A stretch of 64,000 nt of DNA, taken from assembly GCF_000372725.1 (NCBI RefSeq), contig NW_005199274.1:763281-827280 (forward strand). Reading direction: 5' to 3'. Each line of letters begins with the position of its first letter. Within the stretch, counting starts at the first letter, position 1. Shown here piece by piece: positions 1 to 9,260 of this stretch. Origin of the DNA: Emiliania huxleyi CCMP1516 (Eukaryota > Haptophyta > Isochrysidales > Noelaerhabdaceae). Position numbers and translations under genes: made by a program. The notes beneath the pieces are model-generated. The model made no database searches. It saw only the letters and a list, made by a program, of their open reading frames with translations, and had not been told where the DNA came from.

Positions 1-280
1 ACAAGAGGAACTTGTTCAGCAGGATCCGGGATAGTCTGGCGACTCTGGCGGGATGTTGTCTTCAGCTGATTAATTTCTCCTCTGACGCTCTTGTGTCACG
101 CGGTGTGTCGTGTGCACAGTGTGAAGAGAGATCAGTGTCCCACACCCAGTGACACGGGGGTGGAGAAGTTTGCTTTACCTTACCGCTTACGCCTTACCTT
201 ACCTTACCTAACTCGCAGTCACGGCTCGCGCATGTGCAGAACATCACGTGTGCAATGCCGCGCGCCGCGCACCTCCTTTT

Positions 281-357
281 GCTCGCTCGTCCTTCGGCCG
301 TCGCCAGGCGGGGAAGAGGTTTCCCGCGTGGAGGCGACGGCGTCATGCTCGAGCAAA
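281..357 (-). promoter_or_regulatory. Candidate SECIS element in the 3' UTR of the SelU-like gene
   Basis: Read on the minus strand just after the stop codon at 390, the sequence can fold as a SECIS. Helix I pairs GCTCG with CGAGC. The core is ATGA (343-346) opposite CGA (294-296). Helix II pairs CGCCGTCGCC with GGCGACGGC. The large apical region contains CC directly above helix II and an AA further up (320-322), over a possible mini-stem GCGGG/CCCGC. Eukaryotic SECIS elements need an ATGA/GA quartet, a helix of about 10-12 bp and an AA or CC apical motif. The AA here is about 20 nt from the quartet, which is long, so the CC may be the functional motif. It lies about 510 nt from the TGA. Confidence 0.6.
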
Positions 358-389
358 GGAGGGAGATCGGCACGCGGCCAGAGGACTGC

Positions 390-1223
390 TCAGGCTGCCC
401 CGGCTGCCGCCAGCACCTCCTCGATATTGGGCGTGGCGCCCGGCACCTCGTCGCTGTGCGCGAAGAGCACCTCGTCGCCGTCGATCGCGTACGTGCCGCC
501 CAGCACCTTGACGCCCTCGGGGAACTCGCCAAACTTCATGCCCTTGGGCACGGGCGAGAGCGAGCCCACATTCTTGAGGTAGGTCATCCATTTGCCCATC
601 CCCATGGCCTTGGGCGGCTTGAAGTCCGGCGGCTTCTCGAGCTGCTTTTCCCCTAGCTTGAGGTTGAAGCCGGCCGCCCTGTAGCCGGCAAAGTCGGGCG
701 AGTCGTCGATCAGAGCCTTTGCGCCCGTGAGCTCCGGGTTGACCTCGAGGAACTGCTTGAGCTGGTCGGGACGGCCGACAGAGATGAAGAGCGGACCCGC
801 GACGCCGGCGGCGGCGAGACGCGGCGTCTCGCGCTGCCAGTTGAGCGCGTAGTCCCAGCACAGCGGTCACCCGAGGTGGCGGAGGAAGATCACCACCGCC
901 TTGCCCTCGTCGCCAATCGCGCTGCACACAGGCTCGCGGTTGCCGTCGGCGTTCGCGAGCACCATACTGCGTAGCGTGCGGCCCGTCACGCGGACGTCAT
1001 TCATCACCACGCCCTGCGGCTCTGCGCAGCCGCAGTCCGCGCCGGCTGACGTCGGCTCCAACGAGACGTCCACTCCGCTGGACGTCTCTGCCAGACACAA
1101 CCGATGCAGCGAGCGCAGAGCGCCGGCTTGGGCAGCGACAGACGTCACGGCTTGGGCAGCGACAGACGTCACGTGCGATCCCACGTGGAAGCCGGACACG
1201 GCGTGGGCAGCAGCGAGGAGCAT
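390..1223 (-). CDS. SelU/PRXL2-like thioredoxin-fold selenoprotein (in-frame TGA)
   Basis: One frame stays open from about 1331 down to the stop at 390-392 except for a single TGA at 867-869. The residues around it read VVIFLRHLG, then TGA, then PLCWDYALNW. In the PRXL2/FAM213 (SelU) branch of the AhpC/TSA peroxiredoxin-like fold, a redox Cys or Sec follows the Arg-x-x-Gly segment and is paired with a Cys three residues later, so the TGA sits exactly at that position (UxxC). Downstream family features follow: a strand GPLFISVGRP, a Pro/Lys-rich segment, then VLGGTYAIDGDEVLFAH and a C-terminal NIEEVL helix. The expected role is a redox enzyme. The start is uncertain: Met at 1223 precedes a hydrophobic stretch, 1262 is an alternative. 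The N-terminal part carries a 24-bp tandem duplication (SVAAQAVTSVAAQA). If the TGA were a stop, the remaining ORF would begin at a Met well inside the fold. Confidence 0.75.
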
Positions 1224-1689
1224 CGAATTCGGTATCGATGGGGAAAAGTAGGGAACCTCCATGTTTTTCTTTTTTGTCCGTGGATGGACGAGAGAGCAGT
1301 TTGTAGAGATGCAGAGCGCTCGCGTAGGCACTGGTACTCGAGGGTAGGTGCTCGTAGCGTAGGAGGGAGATGCCTCAGTGGTACGGGCCGCGGGGCCCGT
1401 ATGTGCCGGTCCGGCTGGACCGAGAGGTGGGTAGCAGGAGTTAGGTACATTAGAACAGGAGTTCGGAAGAGGAAAAGGGCTCCCTAACTCAAGCTACCTT
1501 ACCTTAAGTTCGGTACCCCCCCCCCCCCCCGGTTTTTTTTCTCTCTTTCTCCGCGCCGACCTCGACGTCTCGACCGCGCCCGGAGAGTGTTTCGACGAGC
1601 TGCGAGAGGCGCACACGCAGCTCGTCAGCAACCACGACCTTACCGACAAGTGCCAGCGGGATTGGCGGAAGTGGGTCGAGTGCCGGGAG
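1224..1689. other. Region upstream of the SelU-like gene, no supported gene
   Basis: Contains short TTACC-type runs, a poly-C tract near 1517-1530 followed by a poly-T tract, and the beginning of the open frame that leads into the retroelement-tail fragment. No RNA gene or promoter motif can be named. Confidence 0.4.
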
Positions 1690-2391
1690 GTGGTGAGCCC
1701 GGGCAATGCGACCAACGAGGCGAAGGCGGAGCCGAGGTTCCGCTTCTTCCCGCAGGGGCTGACGCCGGCTGCGGAGCTGCTTCCCCTCGCCCAGTTCTCG
1801 TCCACCAACGAGTACCTGCACCAGGCGCAGCGACGGTACACCTCTGGCGTGCACCACTCTAACTCTCGCCCTTGCCGAAGAGCTTACCAAAGAGGGCAGG
1901 CGCTTCGCAGCGGCGGCCGCAAGGCGCCCTCCAAACGCAAGAAGGTCGGAGGGCGCAAGAACCACAAATGCTGGCGAGAGGCGATCCGCTTCGTCGCCGT
2001 CAGCCAACCAGGGGCCGGCGCCTTCCTCAACGCCATCCCCATGCGTGATGATATGAAGATGGAGTCCTGGGCGATGCGCGTCACCGTTCAGCGCCGCCTC
2101 GGGCTCCCCCTCGATGTCGCCTGCCAGGCGGCGGAGGCAGGCAAGAGGGCACCCAACGGCCAGCTGCACGACATCCTCGGCGACGCCGCGATGGTTAACC
2201 CTCGGTCGAAGCATGCTACAAGATACAAATTCCTACTCAAGCGACTGGTCAAGACCCTCCGCTCGGCGTGGGGCATGATCATCGAGATGGAGCCGACTGC
2301 ACACCTCAGTTACAGTAATCCCAAACAATCTGACGTGGGCTGGCGGCGGCAAACATCGGCAAGGGGCACAGGCGCCTTGTTGCCGATTTGA
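1560..2391 (+). pseudogene. Fragment resembling the C-terminal tail of a retroelement reverse-transcriptase protein
   Basis: The frame ending at 2391 encodes FVAVSQPGAGAFLNAIP, a variable stretch, then VQRRLGLPL, a short gap, GQLHDILGDA and a basic KHATRY/RHN-like motif followed by helices. The order Gly-Ala-x-x-(F/W)-L-x-x-(L/I)-P, R-R-L-G-L-P-L, (C)-x-D-x-x-G-D and R-(H/K) is what I know from the region downstream of the polymerase domain in some non-LTR retroelement proteins, where a zinc-binding GDH...C motif follows. Here the expected cysteines are missing, and no polymerase motif (YADD-type) is visible upstream, so it looks degraded or captured. It could instead be a host protein of unknown function. 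Confidence 0.4.
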
Positions 2392-2950
2392 AGCTCACGA
2401 GCTCGCTTGCGAGCAAGGGCAAGGACGCGGCCGGCGACGGAGAGCTCGGCTGGAAGGGGGCGTATGTTCGCTTCGGCAACACGGAGCCCGGGCTGCTCAA
2501 TCTGGTCAAAGGGCGCGGCAAGTACTCGCCGTCGAGAGCGACGGCAGCGGCGGGTGGCGGAGGAGGAGGAGGAGGAGGAGGAGGCGGAGGCGGGGGAGGT
2601 AGGGGAGGGAGAGGACGCGGATGCCCCCAAGAGGCCGCTCATGCAGCTGGATGGCGATTACCGCTTTGCGCGGGAGCAGGATTGCGATCTGCGCTTGTTC
2701 GACTTCGAGAGCTTCGGAGGCTTTGGAAAGGAGGTCCGCAGCTCCCTGAGGGAGGCGGCGAACCAGCTGAGCAACAAACTTTCACATGCTCAGCACACCT
2801 GGACGAGGTCACAAGGACAACCAAGAATTGGCACGGCCTGCAAATGCAGCGTTTGTCAGTCGTCCTCCACACCGCTGTGGCGTGGCAGACGGTGAACGAG
2901 CTAGCGTGCGGGGAGAGCGGCATTGTGCATGGTGCGGAGTGCATTGGCCA
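2392..2950 (+). other. Open frame with a Gly-rich tract, function not recognised
   Basis: A frame open from 2388 to 2963 begins KLTSSLASKGKDAAGDGELG and then runs into a glycine homopolymer encoded by a GGAGGAGGC-type microsatellite (about 2548-2610). It follows the retroelement-like fragment by a frame change and may be part of the same decayed unit. No domain is recognised. Confidence 0.25.
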
Positions 2951-3040
2951 TTGCCGTTCTTAACGGAGTCGCTTAGGCGGCTCCGGTGGTGAGCCGGTGT
3001 GCGTGCCAGTCCGCGCCAGTCCGCGCCCTTGTCTTGCCAG
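2948..3040 (+). repeat. Dispersed repeat family R1 (copy 1)
   Basis: Contains the hairpin GGAGTCGCTTAGGCGGCTCC (8-bp stem with one G.T pair, TTAG loop) followed by a variant of GTGCCAGTGCGCGCCAGTCC. The same hairpin plus the same following segment occurs at 62175-62250, and partial copies are at 31455, 44277 (inverted) and 23186 (inverted). Confidence 0.75.
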
Positions 3041-3193
3041 CGTGCTGTTTAACACTTTACTCGAGTAGATGTGTCGGACCATACTCGAGAGAGAGAGACC
3101 CTCTCTCTTTTCTCCCAGTAAGCTAAAAGTACGTACTCGAGTAGATGTGTTGTACAACTTAGGGGCCAGGGGGTAGACCGTCGGCCGACGGCA

Positions 3194-3888
3194 ATGAGGT
3201 CGCTCCGCCGCTGCCGCGCGGTTATCTTCGACCTCGACGACACGCTTGTCCCGACCTCGAAGATCGACCGCGCCGCCATCCTGCACGCGGCGGCGCTCGC
3301 GAGCGGCGACGAGCTGCCGGCGGTCGTGGCCGCCCGCTTTTCCGAGTTGCTCAAGGCAGAGCCGTTCCCGCCGGAGCCTTCTGGGCTGGACGTGCCTGCC
3401 TGGCGCACCGGCCTCTGGGAGCGCGCCTTGAGTGGCAGCAGCAGCGACGGGCGCGCCGGCGCCTCGCCGGCGGCAAGGCAGGCGTACGAGGCCTGGTCGT
3501 CTGAGCGGCTGAGCAGCTTTCGCTTTGCGGACGACGTGGACGCGATGGTGCGACGACTTCAGTCCGCCGGCTACAAGACGGGCGTGCTGACCAACGGCCA
3601 CGCAGACGTGCAGCGGGCAAAGACGGCTGCTTGCGGTGCGGGCAGCCTCTTTGGAGAGGAGCGGGTCATCATCGCCGGCGCCGGAGACGCGTCCACGGCC
3701 ACGGTCGCACGCGCTCGCCCTCTGATGGGCGGGTGTGGTCCGTTAGGCGAGCACGCAGAGCAGAAGCCGCACGCCTCGATCTTCCGCGTCGCGTGTGCCG
3801 CGCTCGGGGAGCCCGACGGGAGCGCCACCCCTGTAGTCGGCACCTCTCCCGGCCCTCACCCGCGCACCCGTCCCAGCCCTCACCCTCG

Positions 3889-3931
<43 letters not shown>

Positions 3932-4190
3932 GCTCATCCCTGCCGGCGCCAACCCTAGGAGCGCCACCCTCATGGTGGGAGACTCGTACGCCGCCGATGT
4001 GGCCGGCGGCATCAACGCCAGCTTGCTTGCCACAGTCTGGGTGCGGCCGCCTCTGGAGCCGCCGGAGACCGGCGCGCAGGGGTCGCTGATGCACGGCCAC
4101 CTCTCCGCCGTGCCGGCCGGCCAGCCGAGCCCGACTTTCACGGTGGAGAGCGTGCTGGAGGTGGAGGCTTGCCTGGAGAAGATTGGCTGA
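3194..4190 (+). CDS. HAD-superfamily phosphatase (NANP/haloacid-dehalogenase type)
   Basis: The four HAD motifs are in order. Motif I is VIFDLDDTLV near the N-terminus (nucleophile Asp). A helical cap follows, then motif II VLTNGH, motif III lysine in QKPHASIF, and motif IV GDSYAADVAGG. The order and spacing fit the N-acylneuraminate-9-phosphatase/haloacid dehalogenase group; the substrate cannot be told from sequence. The C-terminal exon (3970-4190) carries motif IV and ends EVEACLEKIG. The reading frame is interrupted at 3820-3958 by a CCCTCA array bounded by an 11-bp repeat, and joining the two copies restores GSATLMVGDSY. Another possible intron lies at about 3700-3765, since the frame there (ASTATVARARPLMGG) is poorly conserved in character. 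The start Met at 3194 is seven codons upstream of the conserved strand. Confidence 0.8.
3820..3969 (+). repeat. Introner-like insert with CCCTCA array in the HAD gene
   Basis: GAGCGCCACCC occurs at 3820-3830 and again at 3959-3969. Between them is an array of CCCTCA units (about 3849-3940). Removing one copy plus the array restores the conserved GDSYAADVAG exon in frame. Sliding the junction through the repeat gives at best a GA-AG intron (acceptor CCCTAG at 3958); no GT-AG or GC-AG junction keeps the frame. Confidence 0.7.
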
Positions 4191-5740
4191 TCTCTGTGCC
4201 GCCGTGCCGACGTTCGTGCGTGTCCGGCATGGTCCATGAATTATAAGTCTATTTTTACACGGCTCTACTTTATTCGCTGACAACCAACTCCCGCACACAC
4301 ACAATCGCACTCTGGCCATCGAATGACTCCGAATGACTCACTATGTGTGCTAAGACAGAATCTCCGAGACATCCAAAACGCGGGCCGTGCCGCGTTTGTG
4401 GTGTCTTCTCTCAAGCACTAGCATCGGTCGCCGCACTCGAGTGGGCGGGTCACATCTATGTGGGCCCAGTGTGCGCACTCGGCGCATATGCTACCAGGTC
4501 ACAGTATGGGTTCGGGACGTATTCACAGCAGTGTCGGGTCACGTGGGGGTAGGGGAGTACCAGTGACGTGACGTGACGTGATGACGCGTAATGCAGGCGG
4601 GCTGGATTTCTTCTTCGGGTGGGTGAAAAAAAAACTCGCGGCGGGGGCAATCCCGAGAGTCAATCCGATTGCAATCCAGTGGAATTGCAATTTGCAAATC
4701 GCAATCCAAATTTAATCAGTCAGGTCTCAGCTCGGGAGCAATCAATGATTTGCAGTCCGATTGCATGCAATCCCATACTCCGAACTCAGATTTCTTCTTT
4801 AAGTTGCAGACCAGGAATGCTAGTGCTATCCTGCCCTATGGGAGGCAGAGGGAGGGGGGGGGGGGGCAGAGGTAAGGTGTGTTCCCGGGCATTCACACTA
4901 TATTCCTGAGATAATTGGGCGACTATATCCATAAGGGATTTCATCCCTTTTTGGTTTGGAGATTCGTGTTCCGTTTCGGTTTTGGGTAAAACGTATATTG
5001 CACTCTTCGCTCCGATGCGGCCCCTGCCTGGCCTCTTGCTCCTATTCGGGAGCTATGGCGGGACCGCTTCGAGTATGGCTTCTCCTCTTCTCCACCGGCC
5101 AGAACGGCCTCGCATCGCCGAGGCCGACACCACCATCGACACGACAGCGTCGGACATCATGGCACCGCCAACTTGTGCGCTGCCAAACCTTGCACCCTAT
5201 ATGGCAGTCACCACTTACGTGCCCGGCATGTTCGAGCACAACCCTATGCGGGCTGAAGGGTCTGAACAATGCACTCGGCCGGCCTCTTCGAGCCCGTTCG
5301 AGCCCACCATTCGTTTCGACAATCCAGTTTCTGAGTTCTTATCGCTATTTGCACATTTCGAACCAGAACAAAGATCAAAGTGAGGACATGTACATGTTGT
5401 TGTTGTGTGCCTCCACCCACACTACCTCCCAGGTGATGGAGCACGCGCTACAGTCGGCTCCTGAGGCGGCGTTGGGTCGTGTCGCCTCCCCTCCCCGGGG
5501 GGTCGGGCCGGCTTGCGCGAGGGAGTTTTCCGTGGCGGCTGAAATTCTATTTTTGCTTGGCCGGCCTCGTCCTTCCTTCCTCGGCTCGATCGAGTCCGTC
5601 GTGCGTCGAGACGGACCAACCATCCATCCTGATGACGGGGTCTGGGTACGGCTTTGTAGGTCTATGGCCTCCCGTAGTCCCGCGGTCGGCGGCGCTCTCT
5701 TGCGATACTAATAATTAAATTAAAGAAATCAATAATTCTA
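4191..5740. other. Intergenic region with repeats, no supported gene
   Basis: Includes a tract rich in GCAATCC/GGATTGC words (about 4645-4775), a poly-G run near 4855, dispersed repeat R3 (4885-4990) and a frame at 4982-5383 of unknown character whose first codons lie inside the repeat. Near 5515-5560 is a GCGAGGGAGTTTT...AAATTCT segment like the tail of the R1 family. Confidence 0.5.
4905..4990 (+). repeat. Dispersed repeat R3 (copy 1)
   Basis: A roughly 75-bp segment including ATATCCATAAGGGATTTCAT and GGAGATTCGTGTTCCG recurs in inverted orientation at 46255-46345 with about 85% identity by eye. It is AT-rich compared with the surroundings. Confidence 0.75.
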
Positions 5741-5845
5741 ATGCAACGCAAGAAGTTCCACGTGTCATCGTTCAAAGGAGGTCACAGGTCAGCAGGGCGA
5801 GCCAAAGCCGAGCCGTCTGCAACCGCAACAGTAGTCTCACTGGGC

Positions 5846-6845
5846 ATGGCTGTGGCGTGGCTGATTGCTGCCGTCGCCCTGCCGGTGCCGTCCGGCCTGC
5901 TCGCCGTCAACACGACCCGCTTCCGTATTCTGCAGGTCAGCGACACTCACTGCCTCGGGGACGCCACCGACGCCGCCACACACAGCTTCATCCGCGAGGC
6001 TGTCAAAGGGGAGCAGCCCGACTTGGTGGTATTCAGCGGCGATCAGCTGGATGCCAATGCGGTCCAGCTCCGGCGGGCCATGCTTGCAACCCTTCGGGCG
6101 GCGGGGAGGCCCTTCCTGGCCCTCAGTGGCAACCACGACAATAGGGGTGAGGTGGAGGCCTCATCCAGGCTGGCGGGAGCGCTCGGCGTCCAGGTGGAGG
6201 GCGGCCGTTTCCTCGACCTCACCGACAGGCAAGGTAAGCGCCTCTTCCGGCTCTGGGCCTTTGACTGGCTCGAGGAGCGGGACTGGGAGGGCCGCGCCAG
6301 GCAGCGGTGCGCTCGTCCAGCCACGCGGCTCCTCGCCCAACACAAGCTCACCTGCCGGTCCATATGACACGCGCCTCCTCGCCCAACACAAGCTCACCTG
6401 CCGGTCCCTCCGTGACAGAGAGCGCTTCCACGACCTCTCCGTCCGAGACCCCGTCAAGGCGCTCGCCTTTGTGCACATGCCGACGCCCGAGTTCGCGGAG
6501 GAGGGCCGCCCGACGAGGCCGGTTGGCAACGCGCTGGAGCCAGTGTCGTCGACGTGGGCGGACGACGGATGGACCGAGGCCCTTGGCGCACAGGGCGTGC
6601 TCGGCATCTTTGCGGGCCACGACCACACCAACGACTATTGCGTGGAGTCGCACGCGCTGCCGGCCCTCTGCTACGCGGGCTATGCCGGGGTCGGGGCATA
6701 TGGAGCTCCCGTGGAGCGGAGGTTGCGCGTCATCGAGCTGCAGGGCCTCGGGAAGCCACGGCCGGCCATCTGGACCTGGAAGCGAGTGGAGCCGAGTGAG
6801 GAGGGGCAGGAGGGGAGGACCATCGATGTGCAGAGGCTGGTGTGA
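5846..6845 (+). CDS. Secreted metallophosphoesterase, PAP29/Dcr2-like
   Basis: The protein begins at Met 5846 with a hydrophobic signal-like segment (MAVAWLIAAVALPVPSG), then FRILQVSDTH. All calcineurin-like phosphoesterase motifs are visible: D-x-H in SDTH, GD-x-x-D in SGDQLDAN, GNHD in LSGNHDNRG, a His-containing VHMPTPEF and GHDHTNDYC. The last two are typical of the purple-acid-phosphatase 14/28/29 and yeast Dcr2 group, so a dinuclear-metal phosphatase in the secretory route is likely. An upstream Met at 5741 would add 35 residues ahead of the signal. A 46-bp duplication at 6329-6410 shifts the frame by one. The reading frame before it is the 5846 frame and after it the +1 frame, so the region must be spliced, or the allele is broken, or the assembly is wrong. 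Confidence 0.8.
6324..6406 (+). repeat. 46-bp tandem duplication inside the phosphoesterase gene
   Basis: CTCCTCGCCCAACACAAG and the following 18 bases occur at 6329-6361 and again from 6375, offset 46 bp, separated by CATATGACACGCG. Both copies encode RLLAQHKLTCRS but in frames differing by one base. Only one copy is needed for a continuous phosphoesterase domain. Confidence 0.75.
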
Positions 6846-8050
6846 GTGAGCCATGGAGTGAGCTTCAACCCCTGTGTAAATAAATAAATAAAAACGGACA
6901 CCTCTCTACTGTGAGATGGGTAAAAAGGAACAGGCCCCCGCCCTTGCGATCTTTGTGCAGGGTTCTTTGTGGGTGTGGTCGGCGACTAGCCGGGGTCGTC
7001 CTCCCGGTGGGGGACTAGCACTAGCCGTCTTCCACATGGTCCCTCGGGTCCCTGCTGCTCCTAATCTCTTCGTACAACCCCTGTGTACACAGCGAGGGAG
7101 CCTGTCTTATTTGGACAGGCCCTGGGGGCAGCGGGTTCTTACAAATCGGACTAGACAGGAATGACTGCGGAGCGGCCTGCTCCTCACTCCAACGTAGCCG
7201 TCGCGTCGCGGGCGAGGGGCGCCGCCGGCGCTTTTAGGTTTTAGCTCTCAGGCTTTTTGGAACCCGAGGAGCGAGGTTTGGCCCAGCCCCCCAGGTACCG
7301 ATTTTGTCGAATTTATTTCAAAATCTGCAGGCGCAGTCCGCAGAGCGCCTGCAAAAATTTGGAAGGAATTTGCGGTCGCGGGTCGGTCCTGATTTGCATC
7401 AAGATCTTTCAAATTTGCGGTGTGGAGTTGGGGGGTTGGTAGGGTTAGGGTTAAGGTTCGGGTTCGGGTTCGGGTTAGGATTAGGAGATTAGGATTAGAG
7501 TTAGGGTTAGTCTTGTTGTGTCTGTATATGCCAGCGTTGCAGGGTTCTGCGCTGGGATCTGGCCCCAGCACCGACGAGTAAGACTCAGCCCCGCACGCTG
7601 CCTGACCCCACCAATCGCCGCCTCAGGGCGCCAGCCACCTCTTACACGTGGCCGGCGCTCTCTCGCGGCAAAAGGGTCGAGCGAGCGGGCAGAGTCGCGA
7701 TGTCTAAGCAGCTGGCGGCGATGACCAGCAAGGTGAACAAGTCGGACACCACCCTCCACCCGGCGCTTTGTGCTCCACAAGGGAGTCCTTCTGAGCGGCG
7801 CGCCACTGGCGCGCGCCGCGGTCGACCACAACTGTAAAGTGAGATACAGTACACATGTTGTATGTTCATGGTTGAAGAGTTCAACCCACCGGCAATACCA
7901 ATAGCGAATAGGAATAGCGCGTGTTCCACACGGCGTGTCTGGTGAGTGGTGTCTCCGAGGAAGGGAGTCAGTACAGAGCGAGAGGTCTGACTCAAAGGGA
8001 GAGTGTAGATCTAGATCTGTCCTCACGATTTTGGGGCCCAACATTTTTCT
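6846..8050. other. Intergenic region
   Basis: Holds a perfect 7-bp stem-loop (GCCTGTC...GACAGGC, 7109-7129), the TTAGGG-like tract at 7440-7517 and otherwise unassigned GC-rich sequence. The frames here are not convincing as genes. Confidence 0.45.
7440..7517 (+). repeat. Interstitial telomere-like tract
   Basis: Degenerate array of GGGTTA, GGGTTC and GGATTA units on the plus strand, ending in AGAGTTAGGGTTAGT. It resembles TTAGGG telomeric repeats but lies inside the scaffold with genes on both sides. Confidence 0.7.
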
Positions 8051-8051
8051 T

Positions 8052-8346
8052 TCTTTGATCTCAATATCTCCACGCGCAAAACGAAAAGGTAGCTGAGGCG
8101 GCGGCGCTGCCAGAGGCGACGCACGCGGTGGTAGACACCGTCGGCATGAAGGAGGACTTTGCGCGCACCTGGCGGGAGCACGTCGTCGCGCCCGGCTCGC
8201 TGCTCGAGGAGGCGATGCTCGAGGCGGTCGGGCTGCACCGGATGCGGACGACGCCGCCGCAGGGCATGAAGGGCGCGTGGAAGAGGCTCGCGCCCGGGAT
8301 CCCGAATCCATGGATCATGCGTGGGAATCCGAGGGCGGGAGCCTAG
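8052..8346 (+). pseudogene. Isolated coding-like exon, unrecognised
   Basis: The frame ending at 8346 reads ATHAVVDTVGMKEDFARTW, then REHVVAPGSLLEEAMLEAVG, then RMRTTPPQGMKGAWKRL. The composition is that of a real helical protein, with strong third-position GC, but no further exons are visible on either side and no family is recognised. It may be a gene fragment, since repeats flank it. Confidence 0.3.
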
Positions 8347-8628
8347 AATTGTGTGTTGTACCATCAGTCCTTCGGATCACGGATCCTTTCTCTTTCTTCG
8401 GATCCGTGCTGCGAGGCGCCGAGGCCTCTTCCACGACAAGACTCAAGAGAAAAAAATCGCACTTGCGAGCACTTTTGTCTTTCTTGTCCGGAGGCGGCGC
8501 TAGACGCCGATCGTCTGACCACCGTTTGGCCGCTTGAAGGAAAGAAAACGCACAACCCAAGGGAGGGATGGGAGAACGGCACGCCGCCACCACACAGGGA
8601 TTTTAAGGAGAGGAGTGTGGTGCGCTAG

Positions 8629-8800
8629 CCGTCGCCCACCCTGGGGAGTCTGCCTCTTCGTATCTCTTTTCGCAGTCTCTCGCCGCTTCTCGCTGCAACC
8701 TTCATGCCACCTCGCGGCCGTCCCACTCTCGTCGGTCTCTCCCTTGTCACTTCCTCCTCTGTCGCGTCGTTCTCTTCTGCCTCGTCCTGCGACGCCGCCG
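8629..8800 (+). repeat. Dispersed repeat R2 (copy 1)
   Basis: Begins GCTAGCCGTCGCCCACCCT and continues through ATGCCACCTCGCGG. The same ~170-bp segment, with scattered substitutions, is at 36307-36490 in the same orientation. Confidence 0.8.
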
Positions 8801-9260
8801 CCTGCCGGTCCCTTGTTCTCGCGGCTTCTTTCGCCTTGCGCAACTCCGTCCTCCTCGCGGCGTATCCTGGCCCCTCGAGTCTATCAAGCTCTTGCGCGCC
8901 GTCGGCTCGGGGGATTTTTTCTCTTCTTGATCACGCCAGGTCTAGCGAGACGCAGGTGGGAGCGGAGAGAGCATCCCCCAGCGAACCACTCTGCCGTTAC
9001 GCGTGGCATCCCAACACCCACCAATCGCCTCGGGTTAATGTCTAGAGCGCGCGCGCAGCACCGCGCAGCACCGCGCAGCCAGTTCGCCGCGCTGCACTCC
9101 ACCCGCGGCGCGGCGCAGAGAGCGTGATCTCGTTGCACCCTTGCATCCAGCGAAAGAGCTGAGCCCATTGTGCACTTCTCTACACCGTGCCCCGCCTCTG
9201 GTGCTGAACAACTCTCGCCGCCTCGCGCAGGACCCGGCCGGGCGCCGAGGCAGCAGCCAG

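Noticed and set aside
390-605. A separate 71-residue gene beginning at the Met at 605
   Set aside because: It is the C-terminal part of the SelU-like fold; the frame is continuous upstream to the TGA and beyond.
4982-5383. 133-codon frame that might be a secreted protein
   Set aside because: It starts in a dispersed repeat, lacks any recognisable domain and has no supporting neighbours or splice structure.
7440-7517. A chromosome end
   Set aside because: Genes continue on both sides and the repeats are degenerate and short.
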